This document shows, in pieces, positions 1-6,851 of a stretch of 40,024 nt of DNA. Position 1 is the stretch's first letter; every line of letters begins with the position of its first letter. The DNA is from an uncultured Clostridia bacterium (GTDB lineage: Bacteria > Bacillota_I > Bacilli_A > RF39 > UBA660): positions 1 to 40,024 of the forward strand of contig CAMUZE010000013.1 in NCBI GenBank assembly GCA_947165135.1, given 5' to 3'. Position numbers and translations under genes: made by a program. The notes under the pieces are model-generated. The model was not told the DNA's origin, did not search any database, and was given only the letters and a program-made list of their open reading frames with translations.

Positions 1-52
<52 letters not shown>

Positions 53-68
53 ATTGTAAACATAAAAA

Positions 69-145
69 TGGTGGGCGATGAGAGACTCGAACTCCCGACC
101 CCCTGCTTGTAAGGCAGATGCTCTAACCAACTGAGCTAATCGCCC
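69..145 (-). tRNA. tRNA-Val (anticodon TAC), CCA encoded
   Basis: A complete 77-nt cloverleaf on the minus strand: acceptor GGGCGAT/ATCGCCC, D-arm GCTCAGTTGGTTAGAGC, anticodon arm TCTGC-CTTACAA-GCAGG (anticodon TAC), T-arm GGGAG-TTCGAGT-CTCTC, then A and an encoded CCA. It is close to Bacillus tRNA-Val(UAC). It lies first in a two-tRNA transcript ahead of tRNA-Thr. Confidence 0.97.
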
Positions 146-167
146 ATATTTCCTGTTGACGCTATTA

Positions 168-196
168 AATATAACATTTATTGTTTTTTATGTCAA
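168..196 (-). promoter_or_regulatory. Sigma-A-type promoter of the tRNA-Val/tRNA-Thr unit
   Basis: TTGACA (191-196) and TATATT (168-173) are separated by exactly 17 nt. The predicted start is near position 161, about 16 nt before tRNA-Val. The consensus -35 suits a stable-RNA promoter. Confidence 0.85.
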
Positions 197-222
197 GTCA
201 AATGTTGAAATTTTTCAATTAC

Positions 223-576
223 CTAGTCATTTTTTTCTAATTCTTTCATCTTTTCATCTACCCATATTGGTAGTTTATCTTTAAGTACTTCAAAGCCACT
301 TCCAGATTCCTCTATTTTCTTTCTTTTTTTAGTGGTTGATCCCACTTTTTTAATTGACAATTTTACTTGTAATTTATCTTCATCAATTGATAATACTTTC
401 ACTCTAACTATATCACCAATCTTAAAATTATCATTTAAATCACTAACAAACTTATTTGACACCTCTGATATATGAACCATACCAACATAATTATCTTCAA
501 GACTAACAAAGACTCCATATTTTGTTATACCTGTTATTTGTCCTTCAACTATTTTTCCTACTTTTATACTATCCAT
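223..576 (-). CDS. yugI: S1 RNA-binding domain protein (YugI/CvfD-like)
   Basis: Small cytoplasmic RNA-binding protein of about 117 aa. Residues 4-72 form one S1 (OB-fold) domain: it opens with KVGKIVEGQITGI, continues with YGVFVSL and VGMVHISEVS, and closes with VRVKVLSIDEDKLQVKLSIK. A Lys/Glu-rich tail of about 45 residues follows. Size and layout match Bacillus YugI (general stress protein 13) and CvfD, which bind ribosomal or messenger RNA; the exact target here cannot be told. The frame stays open to a GTG at 585, but that GTG is part of an AGTGA ribosome-binding site spaced six bases from ATG at 576, so 576 is the likelier start. The stop is TAG. Confidence 0.85.
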   Translation of the reverse strand: MDSIKVGKIVEGQITGITKYGVFVSLEDNYVGMVHISEVSNKFVSDLNDNFKIGDIVRVKVLSIDEDKLQVKLSIKKVGSTTKKRKKIEESGSGFEVLKDKLPIWVDEKMKELEKND

Positions 577-592
577 TTCAATCACTAATAAA

Positions 593-621
593 ATTATACC
601 ATATTTTTATTTATCTATCCA
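593..621 (-). promoter_or_regulatory. Probable promoter of the S1-domain gene
   Basis: TATAAT (593-598) lies 17 nt downstream of TGGATA (616-621, 4/6 match to TTGACA). The predicted start is about 586, leaving a leader of roughly ten bases that carries the AGTGA motif. The -35 overlaps the 3' end of the upstream gene. Confidence 0.5.
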
Positions 622-1485
622 TTCTATTTGTTGAATTTCACTAATATGCTTCAATATATTTTTAATATATTTTAATAATTCTTTATAATTATTTACTTCA
701 TTTATATATTTTTCTAATTCTTTTTCTTCTTTTTTATCTAATAATATTTCTTTTACACAATCAAAATATTCTTTTTGATATAACAAACACGCATAAAAAC
801 ATATTAAATCCTCTTTATTACTATTTATTGTTATTTTATATAATTCTTCATAATCTATTGACTTATCATAAAATTTATATTTGAAATAACAAGCATAATC
901 ATACATTTTATTAGTTTTAATTAAATTAAACGGATTGTTAAACTCATATTTATTATATTTTTCTATATTTAAATTGTGACATAGGTTTTCTTCCTTAAGT
1001 TTTATCATTTTTAGTAATTGAATGCCATTTTCAGATAATCCGATAAAATAATCTATGCTTTTTTGAATTATTAGAAATTCTTTATTATATTCTGTCATTT
1101 CTTTTTCTAATGAATCTATTTCTTTTTCAAAATTATTATTTAAATTATATTTATCTATTTGTATATCATTTATTATTTCATTTGTTTTTATATCATTAAG
1201 TATTATTTCATCACAAGAAATATCATTGTATTTTAATAATATTATATAGTAATCATCTTTTTTAGTATAAAATTTGCCTTCTACATTTAGTAAAAAAGTA
1301 CTAATGTATATATTGTTTTTATATATGTCATTAGATAAATCTATTATTTTTTTTAAATATTTTTCATCTTTAAATGTTTTTAATATAAAAATTTTTTCAT
1401 TATTACTAAAGAAAAAATAACTATTACCTTTTTTATATATTTTCTTAGGATATATATTATAATTTGATTTAATAAAATTTTTCAT
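607..1485 (-). CDS. YutH/CotS-like degenerate kinase-fold protein
   Basis: 292-aa, very Asn/Lys/Ile-rich protein. The N-terminal part (residues 15-80) looks like a kinase N-lobe (strand pair ending ILKTF, then a helix). A central helix at about 125-160 carries ID, FIGLSENG and QLLKMI. Residues 168-175 read LCHNLNI where CotS/YutH proteins have a histidine-containing catalytic loop. The C-terminal LLYQKEYFDCVKEI resembles the LLYPxxYFD motif of CotS/YutH spore-coat kinase-like proteins. Catalytic Asp/Lys residues are not evident, so it may be enzymatically dead. Nearby yutD and yunB homologues, clustered with yutH in Bacillus subtilis, support the call. There is no SD; TATAAT sits five bases before ATG. 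Confidence 0.45.
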   Translation of the reverse strand: MKNFIKSNYNIYPKKIYKKGNSYFFFSNNEKIFILKTFKDEKYLKKIIDLSNDIYKNNIYISTFLLNVEGKFYTKKDDYYIILLKYNDISCDEIILNDIKTNEIINDIQIDKYNLNNNFEKEIDSLEKEMTEYNKEFLIIQKSIDYFIGLSENGIQLLKMIKLKEENLCHNLNIEKYNKYEFNNPFNLIKTNKMYDYACYFKYKFYDKSIDYEELYKITINSNKEDLICFYACLLYQKEYFDCVKEILLDKKEEKELEKYINEVNNYKELLKYIKNILKHISEIQQIEWIDK

Positions 1486-1490
1486 ATTAA

Positions 1491-1496
1491 ATTATA
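1491..1496 (-). promoter_or_regulatory. -10 element five bases before the YutH-like start (leaderless type)
   Basis: TATAAT is followed by TTAAT and then the ATG. No SD fits in the gap and no good -35 is visible. The expected transcription start falls on or next to the ATG. Confidence 0.5.
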
Positions 1497-1506
1497 TGTT
1501 TTATTG

Positions 1507-1537
1507 CAAAATAAAAGTAGATATTTTAAATATCTAC
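1507..1537 (-). terminator. Intrinsic terminator after the Pro/Ala-repeat gene
   Basis: GTAGATATTT and AAATATCTAC form a ten-pair stem around a single central base (in practice about 8 pairs with a small loop). A TTTTATTTT tail follows on the minus strand. Confidence 0.75.
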
Positions 1538-1550
1538 GATTTATTATTTA

Positions 1551-2390
1551 TTACATCATTCTTGGCATATCAGCTTCTGAAAGTCCAATATTTTCATTTT
1601 TAACATCAGGCTTAGGAGCTTTATTCATCAAGTTTCTTTCAAGTGCAGCAAATTTATCATCTAATTCATCTAAATTATCATGTAATAAAGATAACATATC
1701 TCTAATTGTTTCTATTTCTTCATACATATCAGGCTTATTATTATTAGTTGCTGCTTCTGATGGCAACGGACCTAGTATTTTTTGTGTCTCAACTGCAGGT
1801 TCTGGTGCAACAGGTGTCTCCACTGCTGGTACTGCTGGCATTGCAGGTTCTGGTGCAACAGGTGTTTCCATTGTTGGTACTGCTGGCATTGCAGGTTCTG
1901 GTGCAAAAGGTGTTTCCACTGTTGGTACTGCTGGCATTGCAGGTTCTGATGCAACAGGTGTTTCCATTGTTGGTACTGTTGGCATTGCAGGTTCTGGTGC
2001 AACAGGTGTTTCCATTGTTGGTACTGTTGGCATTGCAGGCTCTGGTGCAACAGGTGTTTCCATTGTTGGTACTGCTGGCATTGCAGGTTCTGGCGCAACA
2101 GGTGTTTCCATCGCTGGCATTGATGACGCAGGTGTTGTCCCATTCATAAAAGCATTAACTTCATTAAGCATATCCGCCGGAACGCCAGGAACTTGAGTAC
2201 TTACTTGTTGATCTGGCATTGGGCCAACCGGATTATATAAAGTAGTCTCCGCTTTAATTGCACCTGTTTTTGCTAAACTAGCAATATTTTGACTACTTAC
2301 TGCTGCTGTTCTTTTATCAGTACTAAAATCTGGTCCTGCATTTAAAACACTTACATCTGCAGCATTAGTTAATTCTAATGGTTCATTCAT
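1551..2390 (-). CDS. Pro/Ala/Glu-rich tandem-repeat protein with C-terminal coiled coil
   Basis: 279 aa, no recognised family. Residues 1-90 have no membrane segment. Residues about 90-198 hold six full copies and one partial copy of a 16-residue unit (consensus AMPAVPTMETPVAPEP), an extended, probably disordered Pro-rich rod. Residues about 215-255 (IETIRDMLSLLHDNLDELDDKF) form a likely coiled coil with heptad hydrophobics. There is no signal peptide, so it is presumably cytoplasmic. The gene follows the DUF1292 gene by 11 bp with an AGGTG-type ribosome-binding site, so the two are probably co-transcribed. The repeat is less AT-rich than its surroundings. Function unknown; a scaffold or spacer role is a guess. 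Confidence 0.75.
   Translation of the reverse strand: MNEPLELTNAADVSVLNAGPDFSTDKRTAAVSSQNIASLAKTGAIKAETTLYNPVGPMPDQQVSTQVPGVPADMLNEVNAFMNGTTPASSMPAMETPVAPEPAMPAVPTMETPVAPEPAMPTVPTMETPVAPEPAMPTVPTMETPVASEPAMPAVPTVETPFAPEPAMPAVPTMETPVAPEPAMPAVPAVETPVAPEPAVETQKILGPLPSEAATNNNKPDMYEEIETIRDMLSLLHDNLDELDDKFAALERNLMNKAPKPDVKNENIGLSEADMPRMM
1795..2121 (-). repeat. 48-bp in-frame tandem repeat (six full copies plus a partial)
   Basis: The plus-strand motif GCAGGTTCTGGTGCAACAGG recurs with starts at 1795, 1843, 1891, 1939, 1987, 2035 and 2083, exactly 48 bp apart. Differences between copies are a few substitutions. Each unit encodes 16 residues of the surrounding gene, so copy-number change keeps the frame. 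Confidence 0.97.
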
Positions 2391-2401
2391 TTCCTATACA
2401 C

Positions 2402-2656
2402 CTAACTTTCCACAATTTGCTTCATAGCTTGTTTAACAACTTGCCATGTTTCATCATCTTTTATACCTATTAAATTATATACACCCGGTTCAGTTTCAAC
2501 AAATTCAGAAATGTATATTTTACTCATTCCCTCGCCTGCTGTTTCACCTTTTGATAGAATAACAAATTGTTTATTAATTTTATTGATCTTGAAAGAGTTA
2601 ACTAAATCAACTTCTTCCATAGTACCATCCATATTTTTTATTGATATTTTTTTCAT
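2402..2656 (-). CDS. DUF1292-family small protein
   Basis: About 84 aa. The core FVILSKGETAGEGMSKIYISEF, then PGVYNLIGIKDDETWQVVKQAM, matches the small acidic DUF1292 fold (YrzB-like): two beta segments and a C-terminal helix. The biochemical role of the family is unknown. The start is set at ATG 2656 because AAAGGA lies 7-8 bases upstream; an in-frame ATG 36 bases earlier has no site and falls in the promoter leader. It has its own promoter and is followed after 11 bp by the Pro/Ala-repeat gene. Two further DUF1292-like genes lie at 21153 and 22493. Confidence 0.7.
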   Translation of the reverse strand: MKKISIKNMDGTMEEVDLVNSFKINKINKQFVILSKGETAGEGMSKIYISEFVETEPGVYNLIGIKDDETWQVVKQAMKQIVES

Positions 2657-2682
2657 AATCCAATCCTTTCTATCCTTCTTTA

Positions 2683-2711
2683 ATTCTATCACATTGAAAA
2701 AATAATATCAA
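2683..2711 (-). promoter_or_regulatory. Promoter of the DUF1292 gene
   Basis: TTGATA (2706-2711), 17-nt spacer, TAGAAT (2683-2688), with an extended TG one base before the -10 (TGATAGAAT). Confidence 0.75.
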
Positions 2712-2725
2712 TTAATTATTCATAA

Positions 2726-3001
2726 TTATTTTACTTTTTCCAATATAAAATATTTGCAATCATATGCACAATTTTCTTTTATATATTTATCTACATTTTT
2801 ATAATTATTTATTTTATTTAATACTTTGTTGCCTTCTATGGCAAAGCCTTTCAATCTAAGTTTTGAATATGCAATATCTCCAACTAAATAATCATATGGT
2901 TCAAAAAAAGAAGTATACTTAGATAAAAACATATCTTTATCGAAAGCATCCCTATAATCTTTTATTAATTTATATTTAACATTTTCAACTTCTATAATCA
3001 T
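2726..3001 (-). CDS. yutD: YutD-family protein (DUF1027)
   Basis: 91-aa soluble protein, full length for the family. Diagnostic stretches: YKLIKDYRDAFD near the start, then YDYLVGDIAYSKLRLKGF, and a C-terminal CAYDCKYFILEK with two cysteines, matching Bacillus YutD. YutD is widespread in Firmicutes; its molecular function is not established. The ATG has AAGGTGG two to three bases upstream and a dedicated promoter at 3023-3051. It sits between yunB and a DUF1292 gene, echoing the yutD-yunB neighbourhood of B. subtilis. Confidence 0.88.
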   Translation of the reverse strand: MIIEVENVKYKLIKDYRDAFDKDMFLSKYTSFFEPYDYLVGDIAYSKLRLKGFAIEGNKVLNKINNYKNVDKYIKENCAYDCKYFILEKVK

Positions 3002-3022
3002 ATAACCACCTTGACAGTAACT

Positions 3023-3051
3023 ATTATATCATTATTATTTTTTATTATCAA
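3023..3051 (-). promoter_or_regulatory. Promoter of yutD
   Basis: TTGATA (3046-3051), 17-nt spacer, TATAAT (3023-3028), preceded by TGA (extended -10 TGATATAAT). The -35 overlaps the last codons of yunB. Confidence 0.8.
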
Positions 3052-3740
3052 TTAGAATTCTTTATTAGCCCCCCATAATATGTTGGCACTTTACCCTCAA
3101 TTATTTTTGTGTTAATAGGTATATCTTTGGAAACATTAACTTCTTTTGATGAAAATGGTAATATTATCTGAATATTTAAATTAACATTTAAAATTACTTC
3201 TATTATTGAGTTATTTATTCCATACTCTCTTATATTCGTATAAATAGAATTATCTGTATTAGCAATTATATCTAATTTGAAAGGTATTTTAGGCCCTATT
3301 CCTACAAGTATTGGAATATCATAAATTACCCCAATTGGTACATTAAATATTAAATTATCATCTAAATACTTATCACTGAATATCGTATAATTTCCTTTCT
3401 CTAAACTGTTTATATTTTTTAATATATTATCATTTATTTGAAATAGGATTTCATTTGATTTTTTATTATCTAATTCAATATCTAACATATTATCTTTATT
3501 TATAGTTGTTTTCATAAAAGATTCATATTGATTATTATATGTTATTTCATATATAGCATTATTAATTAATATTGATGATAATTGCATTGATTTATTTTGA
3601 GCATAATCTAATAATATTTTTTCACTTTTAATTGTGAACATTCTAATCATAAAATATGTTAGTAAAAAAATGGATATTACTAATATTATTATTTTATCTA
3701 ATAAAGTAAAATATATTTTTTTTATTTTCATTTTCTCCAT
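3048..3740 (-). CDS. yunB: Sporulation protein YunB-like, membrane anchored
   Basis: About 230 aa. One N-terminal membrane helix (residues about 13-34), then an extracytoplasmic domain. Family signature residues are clear: VPIGVIYDIPILVGIGPKIP in the middle, YGINNSIIEVILNV, then IILPFSSKEVNVSKDIPINT and the C-terminal VPTYYG. In B. subtilis yunB is controlled by SigE and needed for normal sporulation, which is why this gene suggests a spore-forming ancestry. The start at 3740 has TATATT five bases upstream and no SD; an ATG nine bases later has GGAGA before it and is an alternative. The stop is TGA followed directly by TAA. Confidence 0.82.
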   Translation of the reverse strand: MEKMKIKKIYFTLLDKIIILVISIFLLTYFMIRMFTIKSEKILLDYAQNKSMQLSSILINNAIYEITYNNQYESFMKTTINKDNMLDIELDNKKSNEILFQINDNILKNINSLEKGNYTIFSDKYLDDNLIFNVPIGVIYDIPILVGIGPKIPFKLDIIANTDNSIYTNIREYGINNSIIEVILNVNLNIQIILPFSSKEVNVSKDIPINTKIIEGKVPTYYGGLIKNSN

Positions 3741-3745
3741 ATTAA

Positions 3746-3751
3746 AATATA
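3746..3751 (-). promoter_or_regulatory. -10 element five bases before yunB ATG (leaderless type)
   Basis: TATATT, then TTAAT, then ATG at 3740. It lies just after the T-tract of the preceding gene's terminator. No clear -35. Confidence 0.4.
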
Positions 3752-3754
3752 TAC

Positions 3755-3778
3755 AAAAAAAGAGCAATTCATGCTCTT
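3755..3778 (-). terminator. Terminator of the tail-anchored protein gene
   Basis: AAGAGCA / TGCTCTT seven-pair stem with a five-base loop, followed on the minus strand by seven T. The gene's TAA stop is at the base of the stem. Confidence 0.88.
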
Positions 3779-4748
3779 ATATAATATTCCAGTTAAATAC
3801 AAAATTTAATATTAAGAAAACTGTCGCAAATAATAGTAATATTGCAATACCTATTGCTACTTTAGTAAATGTACTATTGCTAGAGCTCTTCTCTAAATCT
3901 TCAAATCCTTCAAAATCAGTTTTTGTAAAAGTCATTGAATTTGTATAGAATGATTTATCAATCGAAGATAATTTTTCTGTACTAAATGTATTGGTATCAC
4001 TAAAAGTACCTGTATCATTTATTGTATCTTCTTGATGTTTTTGTTTTAATCTTTCTTTTTCTAACAATAATTCTTGAGTTGCATCATTTACTGGCTCTTT
4101 TATTTGCTCTAAATCTGATGTAATATCTTCAAGTGCTTCCTTCATATTATTTTTATTTGTTTCATCATCGGTAATTGGAGCCATTACAATTGTATTTTCA
4201 TCATCAGCCATTAAATCTTTAAATAAATCTTCAACATTTTCTTCTTTTTCTTCTTTTTTGCCATCTTTAATATTTTTAATTAAATCAGCTATAGTTTTTT
4301 CTTTAGTATTTAATTCATCATCATTTTCATCATCAGATTCATTTTCAATTTTAATACTTTTTAATATATCATATTGAGTATTATTAATTTTTCTATGCCT
4401 TTGATCTTCGTAATCAACTTCTTTTTTCTCTCTTGCTTCTTCTAATACAGAATTAACATCATAATTTCTTAATTCTTGTCTTTCAACTTTTTCTTCTTTT
4501 TCTTCTTTTATATCCAAATTTAATCTTTTTCTTTTTTCTTCTTTTCCATCTTCTAGTGAATCTATATATTTTTTTATTTTTTCTATATTTATTTCTTTTG
4601 GTGCATCAGAAATAACACTAACATTTGCATTAGCCTTAAATCTTGATAATTCAGTCATATCAGTGTTTTTATATATTTCTTGGTTTCTTTGAGTTCTACT
4701 CATATTGGTTTGCTGAATATCATCATATTTTTGCATCCTTGTATTCAT
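3777..4748 (-). CDS. Charged cytoplasmic protein with C-terminal membrane anchor
   Basis: About 323 aa, family not recognised. Residues 1-290 are hydrophilic, very Glu/Lys/Asp/Asn-rich and probably largely disordered or coiled, with KEEKEEKVE-type runs. A single hydrophobic helix of about 22 residues near the C-terminus (VAIGIAILLLFATVFLILNF) leaves only a few residues after it, the layout of a tail-anchored protein facing the cytoplasm. The start is at 4748, where GGTGA lies five bases upstream; earlier in-frame ATGs fall inside the promoter. Divergent from the ferredoxin gene. An adaptor or division-related role is only a guess. Confidence 0.65.
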   Translation of the reverse strand: MNTRMQKYDDIQQTNMSRTQRNQEIYKNTDMTELSRFKANANVSVISDAPKEINIEKIKKYIDSLEDGKEEKRKRLNLDIKEEKEEKVERQELRNYDVNSVLEEAREKKEVDYEDQRHRKINNTQYDILKSIKIENESDDENDDELNTKEKTIADLIKNIKDGKKEEKEENVEDLFKDLMADDENTIVMAPITDDETNKNNMKEALEDITSDLEQIKEPVNDATQELLLEKERLKQKHQEDTINDTGTFSDTNTFSTEKLSSIDKSFYTNSMTFTKTDFEGFEDLEKSSSNSTFTKVAIGIAILLLFATVFLILNFVFNWNII

Positions 4749-4758
4749 ACTATTCACC

Positions 4759-4787
4759 ATTATAATGATAACACAAATATATGTTAA
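4759..4787 (-). promoter_or_regulatory. Promoter of the tail-anchored protein gene
   Basis: TTAACA (4782-4787), 17-nt spacer, TATAAT (4759-4764). The ATG is only ten bases past the -10, so the transcript would begin within a few bases of the start codon. Confidence 0.75.
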
Positions 4788-4803
4788 ATTCAACAAAACA
4801 AAC

Positions 4804-4832
4804 TTTACACAAATATATATTTAAGATATAAT
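4804..4832 (+). promoter_or_regulatory. Promoter of the ferredoxin gene
   Basis: TTTACA (4804-4809), 17-nt spacer, TATAAT (4827-4832), followed by an SD (GAGGAGA) before ATG 4855. Divergent from the promoter at 4759-4787. Confidence 0.85.
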
Positions 4833-4854
4833 TATTTACGAGGAGATAGATGAA

Positions 4855-5058
4855 ATGGAAAAATTAAAAGTTAGTGATGCTTGCATAGGTTGCGGACTAT
4901 GTGTAAGTCAAATGGAAAAATATTTTGAATTCAATGATGAAGGATTAAGTCATGCTAAAGATGTTAATGTTGAAGAAGAAGATAAAAAAGAATTATTAAA
5001 CATCGTAGAAAGCTGCCCAGTTGGAGCAATTGTTATTGAAGAAGAAAAAGAGGCATAA
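4855..5058 (+). CDS. fer: Ferredoxin with one [4Fe-4S] cluster
   Basis: 67-aa acidic electron carrier. Cys10, Cys13 and Cys16 (CIGCGLC) plus Cys54 followed by Pro (CPVGAI) form one [4Fe-4S] site, as in monocluster ferredoxins of the Bacillus Fer type. Strong SD GAGGAGA and promoter. It is a plausible electron acceptor for the pyruvate:ferredoxin oxidoreductase at 25897. The gene is monocistronic and ends in a bidirectional terminator whose loop holds its TAA. Confidence 0.93.
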   Translation: MEKLKVSDACIGCGLCVSQMEKYFEFNDEGLSHAKDVNVEEEDKKELLNIVESCPVGAIVIEEEKEA

Positions 5059-5067
5059 GCCTCTTTT
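5046..5067. terminator. Bidirectional terminator between ferredoxin and rluB
   Basis: AAAAGAGGC - ATAA - GCCTCTTTT, a perfect nine-pair stem. The ferredoxin TAA is in the loop, and the rluB TAA begins at the far end of the stem. T-runs occur on both strands. Confidence 0.88.
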
Positions 5068-5776
5068 AATTTAATGAATATAATTTTTTAACTTCTTTTG
5101 TACTTAGTTTTCTACATTCTCCTATAGATAAACCACTTAAATTTAAAAATTCATAACTAATTCTTTTTAGTTTTAATACTTTATAACCAAAATGTGCAAA
5201 CATATTTTTAACTTGATGATTTCTTCCTTCTGTAATAGTAAGTTCTACGTAAGACTTATTATTTTTTTTGTCTATTTTTTTGATTTTAGCATATGCTCTT
5301 TTAGTCTTAACACCATCAAGTGTAATTCCTTTTTCTAATGCATTAATATCTTTTGAATTAATTATTCCATCGAGTTTAGCATAATATGTTTTATTTATAT
5401 TATGAGAGGGATGTGTTAGTTTATTTGATAATTCTCCATCATTTGTAAGTAATAACACACCACTAGTATCATAATCCAGTCTTCCCACTGGAAATATTTT
5501 TTCATTTGTATCGATTAAATCTATTACTGTTTTTCTACCCTTTTCATCTTTGACAGAACATATTATTTTTTCTGGTTTATATAATAAGTAATAGACCTTT
5601 TCTTCTTTTTTTATTTCAATATCATCAACAGTAATTGTATCATTAACACTAATTTTTGTACCAAGTTCTTTCACTACTACTCCATTTACTTTAACATGAC
5701 CTGTTGATATTAATTCTTCACTTTTACGTCTTGATGCTACTCCACAACTACTTAAGTATTTTTGTAATCTTTCCAT
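5066..5776 (-). CDS. rluB: RluB-type ribosomal large-subunit pseudouridine synthase
   Basis: About 236 aa. An S4 RNA-binding domain (residues 3-48, RLQKYLSSCGVASRRKSEEL) is followed by a pseudouridine synthase domain with the catalytic motif GRLDYDTSGVLLLTND (Asp near residue 99). Later motifs KTYYAKLDG and EGRNHQVKNMF are typical of the RsuA/RluB/E/F family. It isomerises a uridine in 23S rRNA in the cytoplasm; RluB (helix 89) is the likely subfamily given the S4 domain and length. AGGTGA stands five bases before ATG 5776; a GTG at 5785 belongs to that site. Confidence 0.92.
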   Translation of the reverse strand: MERLQKYLSSCGVASRRKSEELISTGHVKVNGVVVKELGTKISVNDTITVDDIEIKKEEKVYYLLYKPEKIICSVKDEKGRKTVIDLIDTNEKIFPVGRLDYDTSGVLLLTNDGELSNKLTHPSHNINKTYYAKLDGIINSKDINALEKGITLDGVKTKRAYAKIKKIDKKNNKSYVELTITEGRNHQVKNMFAHFGYKVLKLKRISYEFLNLSGLSIGECRKLSTKEVKKLYSLN

Positions 5777-5804
5777 ACAAATCACCTAAGTGAATTATAC
5801 ATTA

Positions 5805-6818
5805 TTATTTCCAAAATAACAATAATCGTTTAACTTTTTTTAATGTACTTTCGTATTTAATAGCATATAATTCTTCGGTATGAATTAACTTATCTTTTAA
5901 ATAAATTTCTACATTATTTTTTCTTTCATTTAAATTAACTTTAATTATTAAATTATTTATTTCATCTTTAGAAAGTAACATATAAAAATCATTTTTAATA
6001 TAATAATGACTATTTTTTTTATTTTTTACTTTAAATGAAAAAGTATTTTTATCTAATATTTTATATCTTTCATATATATTAAAATATTTTTCATATAAGT
6101 TCTTATGTAAATTAAATTTATCTGATTCATCTATACTAGCTATTATTAAAGTCTTTCCCTCTTTTTTAGCGGCACTTACAAATACTTGTCCACTTTTTTT
6201 AGTATATCCTATTTTGCCTGATATTAAATATTTATAATCTGTTAATAATTTATTTTTGTTATACCAAATATAGTTACCTACCTTATATTTTGTTTGTCTA
6301 GTTATATTAACAAAATCTTTATTTCTAATTGCATATTTCATTAATAATGCCATATCATATGCAGTAGACAAATTTTTTGTTTCATCATTAAGTCCATGTG
6401 GATTTTCAAATACAGTATTATACATTTCTAGTTTATATGCCTTAAAATTCATTTCATTTATAAATTTATCATAAGGCATTACATTACTTGCAATCGTAAG
6501 TGCAGCATCATTTCCACTTTGAAGCATTAATCCACTTAATAAATCTTTAAGAGAAAACTCTTCTCCTTCTTTTATATATGTCATTGATCCATATGCTTTA
6601 TATATTTCTTTGCCTACTTTTATTTTTTTATCTAAAGTTGAGTTTTCAAGAGCAACAATTGATGTCATTATTTTAGAAGTAGACGCAATTAATTTTTTTT
6701 CATTCATATTTTTAGAGTATATTACTCTTTTACTATCAGCATCCATCACAACTATAGAAGCATTAATAATATCTAAAGAAAATAAAAATAACAAAAAAAA
6801 TAATATTAGTTTTCTCAT
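5805..6818 (-). CDS. dacF: D-alanyl-D-alanine carboxypeptidase (PBP5/DacF-like, S11)
   Basis: 337-aa exported penicillin-binding protein that trims the terminal D-Ala of peptidoglycan stem peptides. Signal peptide at residues 1-20 (cleavage near INA-S). Active-site SxxK is S46-T-S-K49; SGN occurs at about 97-99 (LQSGNDAAL). The third motif, normally KTG, reads KIG (SGKIGYT, near residue 212), so the usual Thr is Ile. A C-terminal beta-rich region (250-337) ends in a basic, hydrophobic tail (KKVKRLLLFWK) that may sit on the membrane. No SD; TATAAT is five bases before the ATG. Confidence 0.88.
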   Translation of the reverse strand: MRKLILFFLLFLFSLDIINASIVVMDADSKRVIYSKNMNEKKLIASTSKIMTSIVALENSTLDKKIKVGKEIYKAYGSMTYIKEGEEFSLKDLLSGLMLQSGNDAALTIASNVMPYDKFINEMNFKAYKLEMYNTVFENPHGLNDETKNLSTAYDMALLMKYAIRNKDFVNITRQTKYKVGNYIWYNKNKLLTDYKYLISGKIGYTKKSGQVFVSAAKKEGKTLIIASIDESDKFNLHKNLYEKYFNIYERYKILDKNTFSFKVKNKKNSHYYIKNDFYMLLSKDEINNLIIKVNLNERKNNVEIYLKDKLIHTEELYAIKYESTLKKVKRLLLFWK

Positions 6819-6823
6819 ACTAT

Positions 6824-6829
6824 ATTATA
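6824..6829 (-). promoter_or_regulatory. -10 element five bases before dacF ATG (leaderless type)
   Basis: TATAAT, then ATAGT, then ATG. No SD; -35 weak. Confidence 0.5.
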
Positions 6830-6851
6830 AGAAAAATAATATTATTTAGAA

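Noticed and set aside
1795-2121. Regularly spaced repeat resembling a CRISPR array
   Set aside because: Units are contiguous 48-bp tandem copies with no unique spacers and lie in frame inside a gene; no cas genes are present.
1504-2196. Long plus-strand frames across 1504-2196 and 1748-2149, apparently repeat proteins
   Set aside because: They are antisense shadows of the 48-bp coding repeat; the minus frame has a start site, a coiled coil and a terminator.
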